Below are positions 18,555 to 29,129 of a DNA stretch of 64,000 nt, in pieces. The translations under genes and the position numbers were made by a program. Origin of the DNA: Pelagibacterales bacterium SAG-MED20 (GTDB taxonomy: Bacteria; Pseudomonadota; Alphaproteobacteria; Pelagibacterales; Pelagibacteraceae); assembly GCA_014653975.1 (NCBI GenBank), contig JACWDR010000003.1, positions 1-64,000 on the forward strand, read 5' to 3'. The number at the start of each line of letters is the position of its first letter. Within the stretch, counting starts at the first letter, position 1. The notes under the pieces were generated by a model. That model searched no databases and had not been told where the DNA came from. It was given only the letters and a program-made list of their open reading frames with translations.

Positions 18555-19967
18555 ATGAATGATTTTTTTTCTAAGACAGATTTAAGCAGAAAAGATGCTG
18601 AAAGTATTGTTTCTGAAACCTTAAACAGGTGTGATGATGGTGAGCTTTATTTAGAAAACTCTAAAAGTGAGTCGATTATTCTTGATGATAATAAAATTAA
18701 AAATTCTAGCTATAACTCAGATTTAGGTTATGGTTTTAGAGCTGTAACAGGCGAGGTAGTTGCATACTCACATTCAAATGAAATTTCAAAAAATTCTCTT
18801 ATGCAATCTTCAAATAGCTTGAGCTCAACTTTAAAATCAAAAAAAGGTATTTATAATAACGAAATTCCAAAGACCAATGAAAAGTTTTATGATGATATTA
18901 ATCCAATTAATGAAAAGTCACTTAAATCTAAACTGGAACTCTTAAAAGAGGTTAATGATTATACCAGAGCAAAAGGTGGAATTGTTCAACAGGTCACCGC
19001 AAGTTTTTCTGGAGAGCATAAATCTATTGAAATCATTAGGTCAGGCGGTGAAGTACTAACAGATGTAAGACCCTTAATCCGTTTTAATGTTTCTGTAATG
19101 CTTGAAAAAGATGGAAAAAAAGAAACAGGTGTATACGGAATTGGTGGCAGACAGTCTTATGATGAATATCTCAAAGATGATAATTGGAAAAAAGTATGTG
19201 ATGAAGCTTTTAGAATCGCTTCTGTAAATTTAAATTGTAAACCAGCTCCTGCTGGTGAGATGAAAGTCGTATTAGGGCCAGGTTGGCCGGCGATACTTAT
19301 TCATGAAGCAATAGGACATGGTTTGGAGGGAGACTTTAATAGAAAAAAAACATCAGCATTTCATGATTTAATGGGTCAAAGAGTTGCAAGCGAAGGAGTT
19401 ACAATCGTTGATGATGGAACTCTGCATAATAGAAGAGGAAGTTTGATAATAGATGATGAGGGAACACCAACAGAAAAAACAGTTTTAATTGAAAATGGTA
19501 TATTAAAAAATTTTATGCAAGACCGTTTGAATGCAAGACTTATGAATACTAGATCTACAGGAAGTGGAAGAAGAGAAAGTTATAAACATGTAGTGCTTCC
19601 AAGAATGAGAAACACAATGATGCTAAACGGAAAATATTCTCAGGAAGAAATGATTAAATCAGTAGATAAGGGAATATTTGCTGTTAGTTTTGGTGGTGGC
19701 CAAGTTGATATTACTTCAGGAAAATTTGTATTTAATTGTACCGAAGCTTATGAAATTATAAATGGAAAAATAGGCTCTCCAATTAAAGGAGCAACATTGA
19801 TTGGTGATGGCCCATCAATTTTAAAAGAAGTTTCATTAGTTGGAAATAATATGATGCTTGATCCTGGTATTGGAACATGTGGAAAAGCAGGTCAAGGTGT
19901 TCCAGTTGGTGTGGCTCAACCCTCAATTTTGATTAACAAAATGACTGTAGGTGGAACCCAATTATAA
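18555..19967 (+). CDS. tldD: TldD metalloprotease
   Basis: LIHEAIGHGLEGDFNRKKTSAF (HExxxH). Confidence 0.95.
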   Translation: MNDFFSKTDLSRKDAESIVSETLNRCDDGELYLENSKSESIILDDNKIKNSSYNSDLGYGFRAVTGEVVAYSHSNEISKNSLMQSSNSLSSTLKSKKGIYNNEIPKTNEKFYDDINPINEKSLKSKLELLKEVNDYTRAKGGIVQQVTASFSGEHKSIEIIRSGGEVLTDVRPLIRFNVSVMLEKDGKKETGVYGIGGRQSYDEYLKDDNWKKVCDEAFRIASVNLNCKPAPAGEMKVVLGPGWPAILIHEAIGHGLEGDFNRKKTSAFHDLMGQRVASEGVTIVDDGTLHNRRGSLIIDDEGTPTEKTVLIENGILKNFMQDRLNARLMNTRSTGSGRRESYKHVVLPRMRNTMMLNGKYSQEEMIKSVDKGIFAVSFGGGQVDITSGKFVFNCTEAYEIINGKIGSPIKGATLIGDGPSILKEVSLVGNNMMLDPGIGTCGKAGQGVPVGVAQPSILINKMTVGGTQL

Positions 19968-19972
19968 ATCAT

Positions 19973-21292
19973 ATGGTTAAGGATCAAGATTATCTAAAAA
20001 AAACAGCATCTTTTTGTATAGATTTATCAAAAAAACTAGGTGCAACAGACGTTACCGCAGAAGTAATGCATTCTATTTCTGAAACAGTAAATTTTAGAAA
20101 TAAAAAATTAGACGAGTCTGATAGATCAGATAGTTTAGGGTTAGCTTTAACAACTTATATTGGTAAAAAGAAATCTAGCATTTCATCATCAAATATAAAC
20201 AAGGATAACATCAAAACTTTAGTTGAGAGATGTATTGAAACAACAAAAATTACACCTGAGGATGAATTTAATTCTCTGCCAGATAAGGATCTCCTAGCAA
20301 AAAAAATTAATGATTTAAACTTATATGATGATGACCATATCGAAAATAATGAAAAAATTGAGTACTTAAAAGAAATAGAGGATGCAGCATTTGAAAATAA
20401 AGAAATTATTAATACAGAAAGTGGTTTTTCTGAAAACAAATCAAATTTTATATTAGCAAATAGTGATGGTTTTTTGAATGGATATAAATCCTCTTCTTTC
20501 TCAGCTTCTTGTGTTGCTGTTGCAAAAGACTCAAATGACAATATGGAAAGAGACTATGAATTTACTAGCACTCGTCATTTAAATGATATGCTTAAGCCAA
20601 ATAAAATTGGTAAAATAGCTGCAAAAAAAACAATACAAAAATTAAATCCAAAAAAAATAGAAAGTGAAAAAATTAGTATTATTTTTGATAAAAGAATTTC
20701 AAAAGGTATTCTTAGCACTTTTGCAAGTGCAATATCCTCATCCTCTATAGCTAGAGGCACTTCATTTTTAAAAAATAAGATTAATGAGGATATATTTTCG
20801 CCCTCAATAAATATTTTTGATAAGCCTAATATACTTAAAGGATTAGGTTCACAATATTTTGATGCTGAAGGAGTAAAAAATGATGAATTAAAATTAGTAG
20901 ATCAAGGTGTTTTAAAGCATTATTTAGTTGATACTTATAATGGAAAAAAACTAAACCTTAAGTCAAATGGCAGAAGTGGTGGTACAAGCAATTTATTTTT
21001 TGAAAAAGGGTCTATTTCATACAAAGGTCTTTTAAAATTAAATCCAAGAACTCTTTATATTACAGAAACAATTGGACATGGAAGTAATATGGTTACTGGA
21101 GATTATTCAGTTGGAGCCAATGGGTTTATGGTTGAGGACGGAATATTTAAATATCCTGTTAGTGAAATTACAATTGCTGGAAACTATAAAGACATATTTA
21201 AAAATATAACATTAGCAGATGATCTTGAGTTTAAATACTCAACGAATGCGCCAACAATGTTAATTAATGGTATGGTGGTAGCGGGTAAATAA
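19973..21292 (+). CDS. pmbA: PmbA/TldE family protein
   Basis: Family partner of TldD, adjacent; GRSGGTSNLFFEKGS, ITETIGHGSNMVTGDYSVGANGF. Confidence 0.92.
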   Translation: MVKDQDYLKKTASFCIDLSKKLGATDVTAEVMHSISETVNFRNKKLDESDRSDSLGLALTTYIGKKKSSISSSNINKDNIKTLVERCIETTKITPEDEFNSLPDKDLLAKKINDLNLYDDDHIENNEKIEYLKEIEDAAFENKEIINTESGFSENKSNFILANSDGFLNGYKSSSFSASCVAVAKDSNDNMERDYEFTSTRHLNDMLKPNKIGKIAAKKTIQKLNPKKIESEKISIIFDKRISKGILSTFASAISSSSIARGTSFLKNKINEDIFSPSINIFDKPNILKGLGSQYFDAEGVKNDELKLVDQGVLKHYLVDTYNGKKLNLKSNGRSGGTSNLFFEKGSISYKGLLKLNPRTLYITETIGHGSNMVTGDYSVGANGFMVEDGIFKYPVSEITIAGNYKDIFKNITLADDLEFKYSTNAPTMLINGMVVAGK

Positions 21293-21298
21293 TAATTT

Positions 21299-21982
21299 TT
21301 ATTCGTAACTTTTTAATCTATACTCCCAATCACCCATTCTTGAATATTTTACCTTAAGAATTAAACCTGTGTTTTTATCAAACCAAATATCAAAATTTAA
21401 TTTTTTATCATCAGGTAGAGTTGAGTCCTTAGATTTAAGTGTGAAGTGATCGGCTTTGTAGCTTTTTCCATAAAGTTCAATCTTTTCTTTTCCTATAAAA
21501 GTTACTACTTGTTCTTTTATACTACCAGACACTGGACTAATTTGGCTTCTTGCTTGAAGTAATTGATGGTTCCACCAATTTCCTATTACATTTTCTGAAT
21601 TAGCCTCTCCTGAAAACGAAGAACCTTTGATTATAAATTTATTGGTATCCTTGTTAAACTCAAGTTTCACGAACTTATCTTTTTTATTTTGTTTTGTTTT
21701 TGAGTTAAAAGAAATTAATTTGTCATTAATATATTTTTCTTCTCCATAGCCCTCAACATCAAATACTGTTGCTCCTAATAATTTTACAGTGATTTTCATT
21801 TGATTTGTAACTTGAACAGCATCTTTTTTTGTTTTAAAAAAATAATAATTATATCCAATTAATTCATTATTTCGAAAAATCTCCATTTCAATTTTCTTAA
21901 TATTCTTATAATGAGAAATATGCGCATTTAAACTAGTAGAAATAAAAATAAAAAGAATAATTTTTATAAAAAATTTTTTCAT
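21299..21982 (-). CDS. secreted protein, DUF6134-like
   Basis: Signal peptide; beta-rich domain, NWWNHQLLQARSQISPVSG. Confidence 0.55.
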   Translation of the reverse strand: MKKFFIKIILFIFISTSLNAHISHYKNIKKIEMEIFRNNELIGYNYYFFKTKKDAVQVTNQMKITVKLLGATVFDVEGYGEEKYINDKLISFNSKTKQNKKDKFVKLEFNKDTNKFIIKGSSFSGEANSENVIGNWWNHQLLQARSQISPVSGSIKEQVVTFIGKEKIELYGKSYKADHFTLKSKDSTLPDDKKLNFDIWFDKNTGLILKVKYSRMGDWEYRLKSYE

Positions 21983-22039
21983 AGCAAAATCAGAATAATA
22001 GACTTTCTTTTTTTGTGAAAGTGTATAATTAACTAAATT

Positions 22040-22687
22040 ATGTTTTTGTCTATAAAAAATGTTCCTAAGGTTTCATGGAGTTCAAATAAACCCTTAAATT
22101 TAAAACCAAAAATTTCTACGTTCTTTTTTTTGTGTTTTGGGTTGGCGTTATTTGGTCTAGGAGAAGGATTATTAATAGTATCAGCAGCAGGAGCTTCACC
22201 ATGGAGTGTTCTTGCACAAGGTATTTTTTTGAATTTTGGTTTTTCTGTTGGAATTATAACTATACTTATAAGTGTAGTAGTTTTAATTCTTTGGATACCA
22301 TTAAATCAAAAGCCTGGAATTGGTACAATCTTAAATGCTCTAATAATTGGTTTGATGATAGATGTCTGTATTAAGTTTGTTCCAACACCAGAAGATTATA
22401 TTTCTAAATTATGTTTAGCCTCATTTGCTGTCCTGACAGTCGGATTAGGTGGTGGAATTTATTTGGTTGCTAATTTAGGAGCAGGTCCAAGAGATGGGCT
22501 AATGATAGGTTTACAAAAAAAAACAAATTTACCAATTGCAGCTGTGAGAGCAACTCTTGAAATTACAGTAATGTCAGTTGGTTGGTATCTGGGTGGCACA
22601 GTAGGTATAGGAACTTTATTGTTTGCTTTTGGAATTGGACCAGCGGTTGCTTTAAGCCTGTATATCGTTGGAAAAAATTTTAATTAA
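22040..22687 (+). CDS. YczE/YitT-like integral membrane protein
   Basis: GASPWSVLAQG, LGAGPRDGLMIGL repeats. Confidence 0.75.
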   Translation: MFLSIKNVPKVSWSSNKPLNLKPKISTFFFLCFGLALFGLGEGLLIVSAAGASPWSVLAQGIFLNFGFSVGIITILISVVVLILWIPLNQKPGIGTILNALIIGLMIDVCIKFVPTPEDYISKLCLASFAVLTVGLGGGIYLVANLGAGPRDGLMIGLQKKTNLPIAAVRATLEITVMSVGWYLGGTVGIGTLLFAFGIGPAVALSLYIVGKNFN

Positions 22688-24510
22688 AGTGGTGTCCCAG
22701 ACTTCTCATTTTTTTTTCTATCATTAGGATTAAGAATAGCTTTTCTTAATCTAAGTGATTTTGGGGTGATTTCTAAAGCCTCATCAGTGTTCAGCATACT
22801 TAGTTGTTCTGCAATTGACATCTGTCTAACTGGGGTAAGAACTACATTTTCATCTGTTCCCTGAGTTCTCATATTTGTTAACTGTTTACCTTTCATAACA
22901 TTAATGATCATATCTCCAGGTTTTGGGGCTAATCCAACGATCATCCCTTCATAAACAGGGTCATTGTGAGTTACAAACATTTCACCCCTTGCTTGTAAGT
23001 TAAATATTGCAAAAGCAACAGCTTTGCCGGTAGCCATTGAAATTAAAGCACCATTTTTTCTTCCATCCATTTCACCTTCAAATTTTCCATAGCCATGGAA
23101 CAATCTATTAATAACACCAGTCCCTTTTGTCAAAGTTAAGAACCTACTTGTATAACCCATCAAACCTCTTGTTGGTGCATGAAAAATTAATCTTTTTTTA
23201 TCTTTTCCAGTGTCTTTGAGATCAAGCAATTTACCTTTTCTTCTATTCATTGAGTCAATTATTTTGGATGAAAATTCTTCATCTAAATCAACTGTTATCT
23301 CCTCGATTGGTTCTAATTTATTTCCATTTTCATCTTCTTTGTATAAAACTTTTGGAGGACTAACTGTCATTTCAAAACCTTCACGTCTCATTTGTGTAAG
23401 TAAAATTTCCAGCATTAATTCTCCACGACCACTAATTATAAAAGAATCTACATTAGCGTTTTGGGAAAAAGTTATTCCAACATTGTTTTGAGCTTCTTGA
23501 ACCAATCTATCTCTAATCTGAGTGCTTGTTAGTTTCTTGCCTTCAGTGCCTGCTAATGGGGAGCTATTAACACTTATTGTAATGGACATTGTTGGTGGGT
23601 CTATTGGTGTTGCAGGAATAGGTTTATTTAATTCAGGATCACAAATAGTATCAGCAACGTTAGCTTTTTCTAACCCAGCAATTACAACAATATCTCCCGC
23701 TTCACCAATATCAATAGGTACTTTTTTAGTTCCTTCGTATCTAAAAATTTTAGTTAATTTACCTTCATCAACTTTTTCTCCTTTAAGGTTGATTGCCTTG
23801 ATAGGCTGGTTAGCTTTTGCAGTACCCTGCGATATTCTTCCAACTAAACTTCTTCCTAAAAAACTATCAGCGTATAATAACGTAGACAACATTGCAAAAG
23901 GCTTTGTTTTATCAAGTTGAGCAGGTTTAACGTGTTCCATAATTAAATCTAAAAGTGGGTGAAGATTTTCTCTAGGGCCATCAACTTCTTTGCTTGCCCA
24001 CCCCGATCTACCACTTGCATACAAAACTGGAAAATCCAATTGTTCTTCATTTGCATCTAAACTTACAAACAAATCAAATGTTTCATCTAAAACCTCATTG
24101 GCTCTTTGGTCAGCTTTATCTAGTTTATTTATAACTACAATTGGCTTCAACCCTTGTTTAAGAGCTTTAGCTAATACAAACTTTGTCTGAGGCATTACAC
24201 CTTCTGCAGAATCAATGAGTAATAATGCACCATCTGCCATGCTTAAAACTCTTTCTACTTCTGCTGCAAAATCTCTGTGACCAGGTGTGTCTATAATATT
24301 AATTCTTGATCCTTGCCAATCAATAGAGGCAGGTTTAGCTAAAATAGTAATTCCTCTTTCTTTTTCTAACTCTCCTGAGTCCATCAGCCTTTCATCTACA
24401 ACTTCATTCTCTCTAAATGAACCACTCTGTTTCATTAGATTGTCGATCATTGTTGTTTTACCGTGGTCAACGTGTGCTATAATAGTGATGTTTCGAATAT
24501 TGTTACTCAT
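22684..24510 (-). CDS. typA: TypA/BipA ribosome-associated GTPase
   Basis: RNITIIAHVDHGKTTMIDNLMKQSG...; DTPGHRDFAAEVER. Confidence 0.96.
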   Translation of the reverse strand: MSNNIRNITIIAHVDHGKTTMIDNLMKQSGSFRENEVVDERLMDSGELEKERGITILAKPASIDWQGSRINIIDTPGHRDFAAEVERVLSMADGALLLIDSAEGVMPQTKFVLAKALKQGLKPIVVINKLDKADQRANEVLDETFDLFVSLDANEEQLDFPVLYASGRSGWASKEVDGPRENLHPLLDLIMEHVKPAQLDKTKPFAMLSTLLYADSFLGRSLVGRISQGTAKANQPIKAINLKGEKVDEGKLTKIFRYEGTKKVPIDIGEAGDIVVIAGLEKANVADTICDPELNKPIPATPIDPPTMSITISVNSSPLAGTEGKKLTSTQIRDRLVQEAQNNVGITFSQNANVDSFIISGRGELMLEILLTQMRREGFEMTVSPPKVLYKEDENGNKLEPIEEITVDLDEEFSSKIIDSMNRRKGKLLDLKDTGKDKKRLIFHAPTRGLMGYTSRFLTLTKGTGVINRLFHGYGKFEGEMDGRKNGALISMATGKAVAFAIFNLQARGEMFVTHNDPVYEGMIVGLAPKPGDMIINVMKGKQLTNMRTQGTDENVVLTPVRQMSIAEQLSMLNTDEALEITPKSLRLRKAILNPNDRKKNEKSGTPL

Positions 24511-24706
24511 AATTTGAGGCTCTTATACATTAATTGAGTCATTTGAAAACTTAAAAAAATTGTCTATTTCTCTCTTAAATTAGCCTTAATAAAAGAATTC
24601 ATTTCTTGTGATTATGAGAAAAACATATAGATATCCCAGTATAAATTAGATGTAATAAAGGATTAAGAGCACACCTCCTTAAATTTTAAAAAATCTAAAT
24701 ATTCAA

Positions 24707-26389
24707 ATGGAAAACTTTAAATTATTAAAAATTGAAGAATCGTTAAAAAATTCTTTACAAAAAATGAATTTCACAAAGCCAACACCGATTCAAGGAATGG
24801 CAATCCCAACTGCTTTAGAAGGAAAAGATATTTTGGGTACCGCTCAAACAGGTACAGGGAAGACATTAGCATTTAGTATTCCATTAATAAATAGATTAAT
24901 ATTAGATAAAAACGCATTTGCATTAGTCATGTGTCCAACTAGAGAACTAGCAACTCAAGTAATGGCAGCTATTAAAAGTATTATTAGCAATAAAATAAAT
25001 ATTAGAACAGCTTTATTAATAGGTGGGGAGGCAATGCAAAAACAGCTTAGACAATTAGGTAATAGATCTAGAATAATAGTTGGTACGCCAGGTAGAATAA
25101 ATGATCACTTAAAAAGAAAAAGTTTAAATCTTTCAGCAACAAAATATTTAGTCTTAGATGAAACAGATAGAATGTTAGATATGGGTTTTACACCGCAAAT
25201 AGAAATGATTTTAAAATTTGTACCAAAAGATCATCAAACACTGTTGTTTTCTGCAACTTTGCCACAAAATATTTTGAAAATCTCAGAAAGGTATTTAAAT
25301 AAACCTGAAAGAATTTCTACAGGATCAACTTCAATTCCAATTGCAAAGATTAAACAATCAACAATTCAAGTATTTAAAGAAAATAAATATAATGAATTAA
25401 TAGATCAATTTTTACAAAGAAAAGGATCAATATTAGTTTTTGTCAAAACCAAAAGAGGTGCTGATAAAATGGTTAAACGGCTTAAGGAAGAAGGCCATTC
25501 AGTAGATGCAATCCATGGAGATCTTCGTCAAAGTAAAAGAGATAGAGTGATTGTTTCTTTTAGAAAAGGTCTTAAGAGAATATTAATAGCAACTGACGTT
25601 GCTGCAAGAGGATTGGATATACCATTAATTCAACATGTAATAAATTACGATTTACCTCAGGTCCCCGAAGATTATGTCCATAGAATTGGAAGAACTGCTA
25701 GAGCAGGATCTGAAGGCTCAGCTTTAACTTTCCTCACACCTGCTGATAGATCAATGTGGAATTCTATCAGCAAATTAATTGATCCAAATTTTATACCTAT
25801 GCCAGGTGGATTAAGAAAAAATTCAAAAGGCAAAAAAAAAGGAAAAGTTCCTTACAACAAAAAAAGAAAGTTTAGAGAAGAAAGAAAAAATAGTTATAGT
25901 AGGAAGAAAGAATTCTTTAAAAAAGATGACTCTAGAAAATCTAGTTTCGGAGGAAAGAAAAAGTTCTTTAAAAAAGATGACTCTAGAAAATCTAGTTTCG
26001 GAGGAAAGAAAGAATTCTTTAAAAAAGATGACTCTAGAAAATCTAGTTTCGGAGGAAAGAAAGAATTCTTTAAAAAAGATGACTCTAGAAAATCTAGTTT
26101 CGGAGGAAAGAAAAAGTTCTTTAAAAAAGATGACTCTAGAAAATCTAGTTTCGGAGGAAAGAAAAAGTTCTTTAAAAAAGATGACTCTAGAAAATCTAGT
26201 TTTGGAGGGAAGTCGAAACCATCTGGTTTTACTAATAACCCCAAATATTTTGGAAAAAAACCAACAGATAATTTAACAGCAGACTCTAATAAGAAAGTTT
26301 TTAGATTTAAAGGAAAGAAAAAATTTAAAAATAGAAATAGCAGACCTAAAAATTTCACTTTTAAAAAACATAGACAAAAAAAAGCTTAA
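24707..26389 (+). CDS. DEAD-box RNA helicase with repetitive basic C-terminal tail
   Basis: GTAQTGTGKT, VLDETDRMLDMGF (DETD), SATLP, HRIGRTARAG. Confidence 0.95.
   Translation: MENFKLLKIEESLKNSLQKMNFTKPTPIQGMAIPTALEGKDILGTAQTGTGKTLAFSIPLINRLILDKNAFALVMCPTRELATQVMAAIKSIISNKINIRTALLIGGEAMQKQLRQLGNRSRIIVGTPGRINDHLKRKSLNLSATKYLVLDETDRMLDMGFTPQIEMILKFVPKDHQTLLFSATLPQNILKISERYLNKPERISTGSTSIPIAKIKQSTIQVFKENKYNELIDQFLQRKGSILVFVKTKRGADKMVKRLKEEGHSVDAIHGDLRQSKRDRVIVSFRKGLKRILIATDVAARGLDIPLIQHVINYDLPQVPEDYVHRIGRTARAGSEGSALTFLTPADRSMWNSISKLIDPNFIPMPGGLRKNSKGKKKGKVPYNKKRKFREERKNSYSRKKEFFKKDDSRKSSFGGKKKFFKKDDSRKSSFGGKKEFFKKDDSRKSSFGGKKEFFKKDDSRKSSFGGKKKFFKKDDSRKSSFGGKKKFFKKDDSRKSSFGGKSKPSGFTNNPKYFGKKPTDNLTADSNKKVFRFKGKKKFKNRNSRPKNFTFKKHRQKKA
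25913..26218 (+). repeat. 51-bp tandem repeat, 6 copies, in the helicase tail
   Basis: ttctttaaaaaagatgactctagaaaatctagtttcggaggaaagaaa... starts at 25913, 25964, 26015, 26066, 26117, 26168. Confidence 0.97.
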
Positions 26390-26391
26390 AT

Positions 26392-26505
26392 TTAAGATTT
26401 TTTGGATTTTTCTTTTTTAAGTTTCCTTTTTTCTTTTAGACTTAACTTAGGTTTTTTATTAACGCTCGAATCTTTAAATGATTTTCCACTATATCTTTTC
26501 GACAT
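26392..26505 (-). CDS. 37-aa highly basic small protein (below ORF-track cut-off)
   Basis: MSKRYSGKSFKDSSVNKKPKLSLKERRKLKKEKSKKS*, convergent with helicase, 2-bp gap. Confidence 0.6.
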   Translation of the reverse strand: MSKRYSGKSFKDSSVNKKPKLSLKEKRKLKKEKSKKS

Positions 26506-26544
26506 ATTTTATTTTTATATCAGGTAAATAAAAAAAGTAATTAT

Positions 26545-27396
26545 CTAAATTTTAAGATTTATTTGATTTAAGTTAAAAAACTTGGAATTCAAGTCTAGTA
26601 TTTTTAGTACAGTAGGGTTATGTTTAAATTTGTTTTTTAATTTTTTATGGTATTTTTTAAAGTCTCTAATTATATTGCCATTACCATATATAATTTCCAA
26701 ATAAATTTTATTTTTTTTATATATTTTAAAGTTTTTAATAATAAATTCTTTATTACTATCATTCAATATCTTAAAAAATTCTTTTGAACTTGGAAAATAT
26801 AATTTTTTTCCAGTATTAAGATAAACACTTGTCTTTTTTTTTTTTAAAGATATATCAAAAGATCCACAATTAGATTTATTTATTATATCCCTTAATAACA
26901 AACTATTGTTTCTTAAATATAAAAGTGTGACACCTTTTGAAAAAAAAACAGTTTTATTTATTTTTTTTATATTGAATTTTGTAAATGTTTGCATTTTTAA
27001 ATTCTTATAAAAATTATTACAAAAAAAATTAAATAGTTCACTGATATCATTGCCATACCAATTGATATTAAAGTTAAACTTAGTTTTTAAAAAATTAGAG
27101 AAAAAATTAATAAAAAAAATTTTTTCAAATAAAGTTTGTCCAAATTCATAAAAAGATTTTGGTTTGGATATCTTAAGAAGAATAAAGTTAACTAAGTTAA
27201 ATTTTAGATCTTCTTTGTGATGTAGAAGTTTGGATAACTTATCAATTTTTTTTGTTTTTTTATATTTTTCTAATAAAAAAATATCATTGAAATATCTTGG
27301 CATCATATACCAATCATAAAGATGACCTTTTTTTAATTCATACTGTTTTTTTTTACCATTAGAAAAAATTCCAAATTCAAGATAATTTTTTTTCAT
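26545..27396 (-). CDS. hypothetical protein
   Basis: Uninterrupted 283-aa ORF next to a radical SAM and a glycerophosphotransferase-like gene. Confidence 0.65.
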   Translation of the reverse strand: MKKNYLEFGIFSNGKKKQYELKKGHLYDWYMMPRYFNDIFLLEKYKKTKKIDKLSKLLHHKEDLKFNLVNFILLKISKPKSFYEFGQTLFEKIFFINFFSNFLKTKFNFNINWYGNDISELFNFFCNNFYKNLKMQTFTKFNIKKINKTVFFSKGVTLLYLRNNSLLLRDIINKSNCGSFDISLKKKKTSVYLNTGKKLYFPSSKEFFKILNDSNKEFIIKNFKIYKKNKIYLEIIYGNGNIIRDFKKYHKKLKNKFKHNPTVLKILDLNSKFFNLNQINLKI

Positions 27397-27530
27397 ATTA
27401 TTTTATTTAGTATTAATTTTTTAAAGATATATCAAGGAATCTCAATTTAATTGAATTATCTCAATTATTATGAGTTAATTTTTAAATAGTTATTGTTCAA
27501 TTTATAGTATATTCATGTTTAATAATACTC

Positions 27531-29129
27531 ATGCTTAAATCTCCTTTTACTCAAAGAAAACCTGAAGACTTAAGAATATTACTATTCTATCCTAATTTAC
27601 ATATGGCGGCATTAATGCCTCAATCAATTGGAATATTTACTTCAATTTTAAAAAATGCTGGATTTACATCACTTGATCTCTTTGATTGTACCTTTTATCA
27701 AGATATTGACAAAATAAATACGGGAAGAAATACACACGAGGAACGAGTAAGTAATAAACAATCGCGTGCTCACAGCGTTGAAGATTGGGATAAAAAAGGT
27801 GGCAAAGCAAAACTTGGTATTAAGGATGATTTTGTAAAAAAAGTTCAAACATTCAAGCCAGATTTAATAATTTGTTCATCGTTAGAAAGTACTTATCTAT
27901 TAGCGCTTCAATTATTAAATTCTGTTCCAAAAAAAGATAAAAATTACAAAACTTTGTTTGGGGGAGTTTTTCCAACATATGCCGCAGACATTTGTATAAA
28001 AGATGAAAATATAGATTATGTTTGCAGGGGTGAAGGTGAAGGAGCAATTGTAGATATTTGTAATAGACTAATTTCTGGTCAACGAATTGATGATACTTTA
28101 AATTTTTATATAAAAGGAAATGGTCAAATTTATAAGAATAAGATGCGTGCAGCTGTAAATATTAACGATGTTCCCATACCTGATTGGGATTTATTTGACC
28201 CTGGTAGTTTATACAGACCTATGAATGGGAAAATATATAGAGCAGTGGGAATTGAAACACAACGAGGTTGTCCTTACACTTGTACATTTTGTAATTCGCC
28301 TTCAAATAATACAATTTATAAAGAGGAAGTAGACAAAATTTTTCATAGAAAGAAATCAATAAAAAGAATTAGACAGGAGTTAGATTTTTTAGTTAAAAAA
28401 TATGATCCTGAGCTTATTTATTTTGTAGTAGATACTTTTCTTGCGATGTCACATAAAGAGTTTGATGAGTTTAAAGAAATGTATTCTGACTATAAAATAC
28501 CTTTTTGGATGAATACAAGAGCTGAAACTATCACAGAGCACAGAGCTCAAGGTTTAGAAGACATGAATATGCTTAGAACAAGTATAGGACTTGAGCATGG
28601 CAATGTAGAATACAGAAAAAATTATTTAAAAAGAAATGTATCTGATGAGATTCAAATAAGAGCGTTTGAAATGTTATCTGATAAAAATTATGTAACCTGT
28701 GCTAATTGTATAATTGGGATGCCTGATGAAAATAGAGAATTAATTTTTGATACCATAAAATTTATGAGAAAATTACAATTTTCTAAAAATATAGACGCTA
28801 CAGGAGCTTATATATGGGCGCCTTATCATGGAACTCCATTAAGAGAACTAGCTATTAAAAAGGGATATCTTAATAAAGACCAAATAACATCTATATCCAA
28901 TACATCTTATAGTCTTTTAAATTATCCAGAAATTTCTTCTGAAGAAATACAAGGTTTGGCTAGAACTTTTAGTTACTATGTTAAATTTCCTGAAAGCAGA
29001 TGGGGGGATATTAAAATTGCAGAAAAATTTACTCCAGAAGGTAATTCAATGCATGAAAAATTAGGTAAAGAATTTGAAGAAAAATATCGAGCAAATAGCG
29101 CATTAATGCCTGATATGCATGGATCTTAA
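27531..29129 (+). CDS. B12-binding-domain radical SAM protein
   Basis: GIETQRGCPYTCTFCNSPSN (CxxxCxxC) after an N-terminal cobalamin-binding-like domain. Confidence 0.88.
   Translation: MLKSPFTQRKPEDLRILLFYPNLHMAALMPQSIGIFTSILKNAGFTSLDLFDCTFYQDIDKINTGRNTHEERVSNKQSRAHSVEDWDKKGGKAKLGIKDDFVKKVQTFKPDLIICSSLESTYLLALQLLNSVPKKDKNYKTLFGGVFPTYAADICIKDENIDYVCRGEGEGAIVDICNRLISGQRIDDTLNFYIKGNGQIYKNKMRAAVNINDVPIPDWDLFDPGSLYRPMNGKIYRAVGIETQRGCPYTCTFCNSPSNNTIYKEEVDKIFHRKKSIKRIRQELDFLVKKYDPELIYFVVDTFLAMSHKEFDEFKEMYSDYKIPFWMNTRAETITEHRAQGLEDMNMLRTSIGLEHGNVEYRKNYLKRNVSDEIQIRAFEMLSDKNYVTCANCIIGMPDENRELIFDTIKFMRKLQFSKNIDATGAYIWAPYHGTPLRELAIKKGYLNKDQITSISNTSYSLLNYPEISSEEIQGLARTFSYYVKFPESRWGDIKIAEKFTPEGNSMHEKLGKEFEEKYRANSALMPDMHGS

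Noticed and set aside
24672-24690. TAAGGAGGTG as a perfect SD for a minus-strand gene
   Set aside because: The following GTG frame stops after three codons (GTG TGC TCT TAA)
25913-26218. Possible CRISPR array
   Set aside because: Contiguous in-frame coding repeats with no unique spacers
25894-26358. Antisense and alternate-frame repeat ORFs (25894-26358 minus, 25926-26276 plus) in the helicase
   Set aside because: The 51-bp period is a multiple of 3, so any frame open in one unit stays open; the helicase frame explains the region
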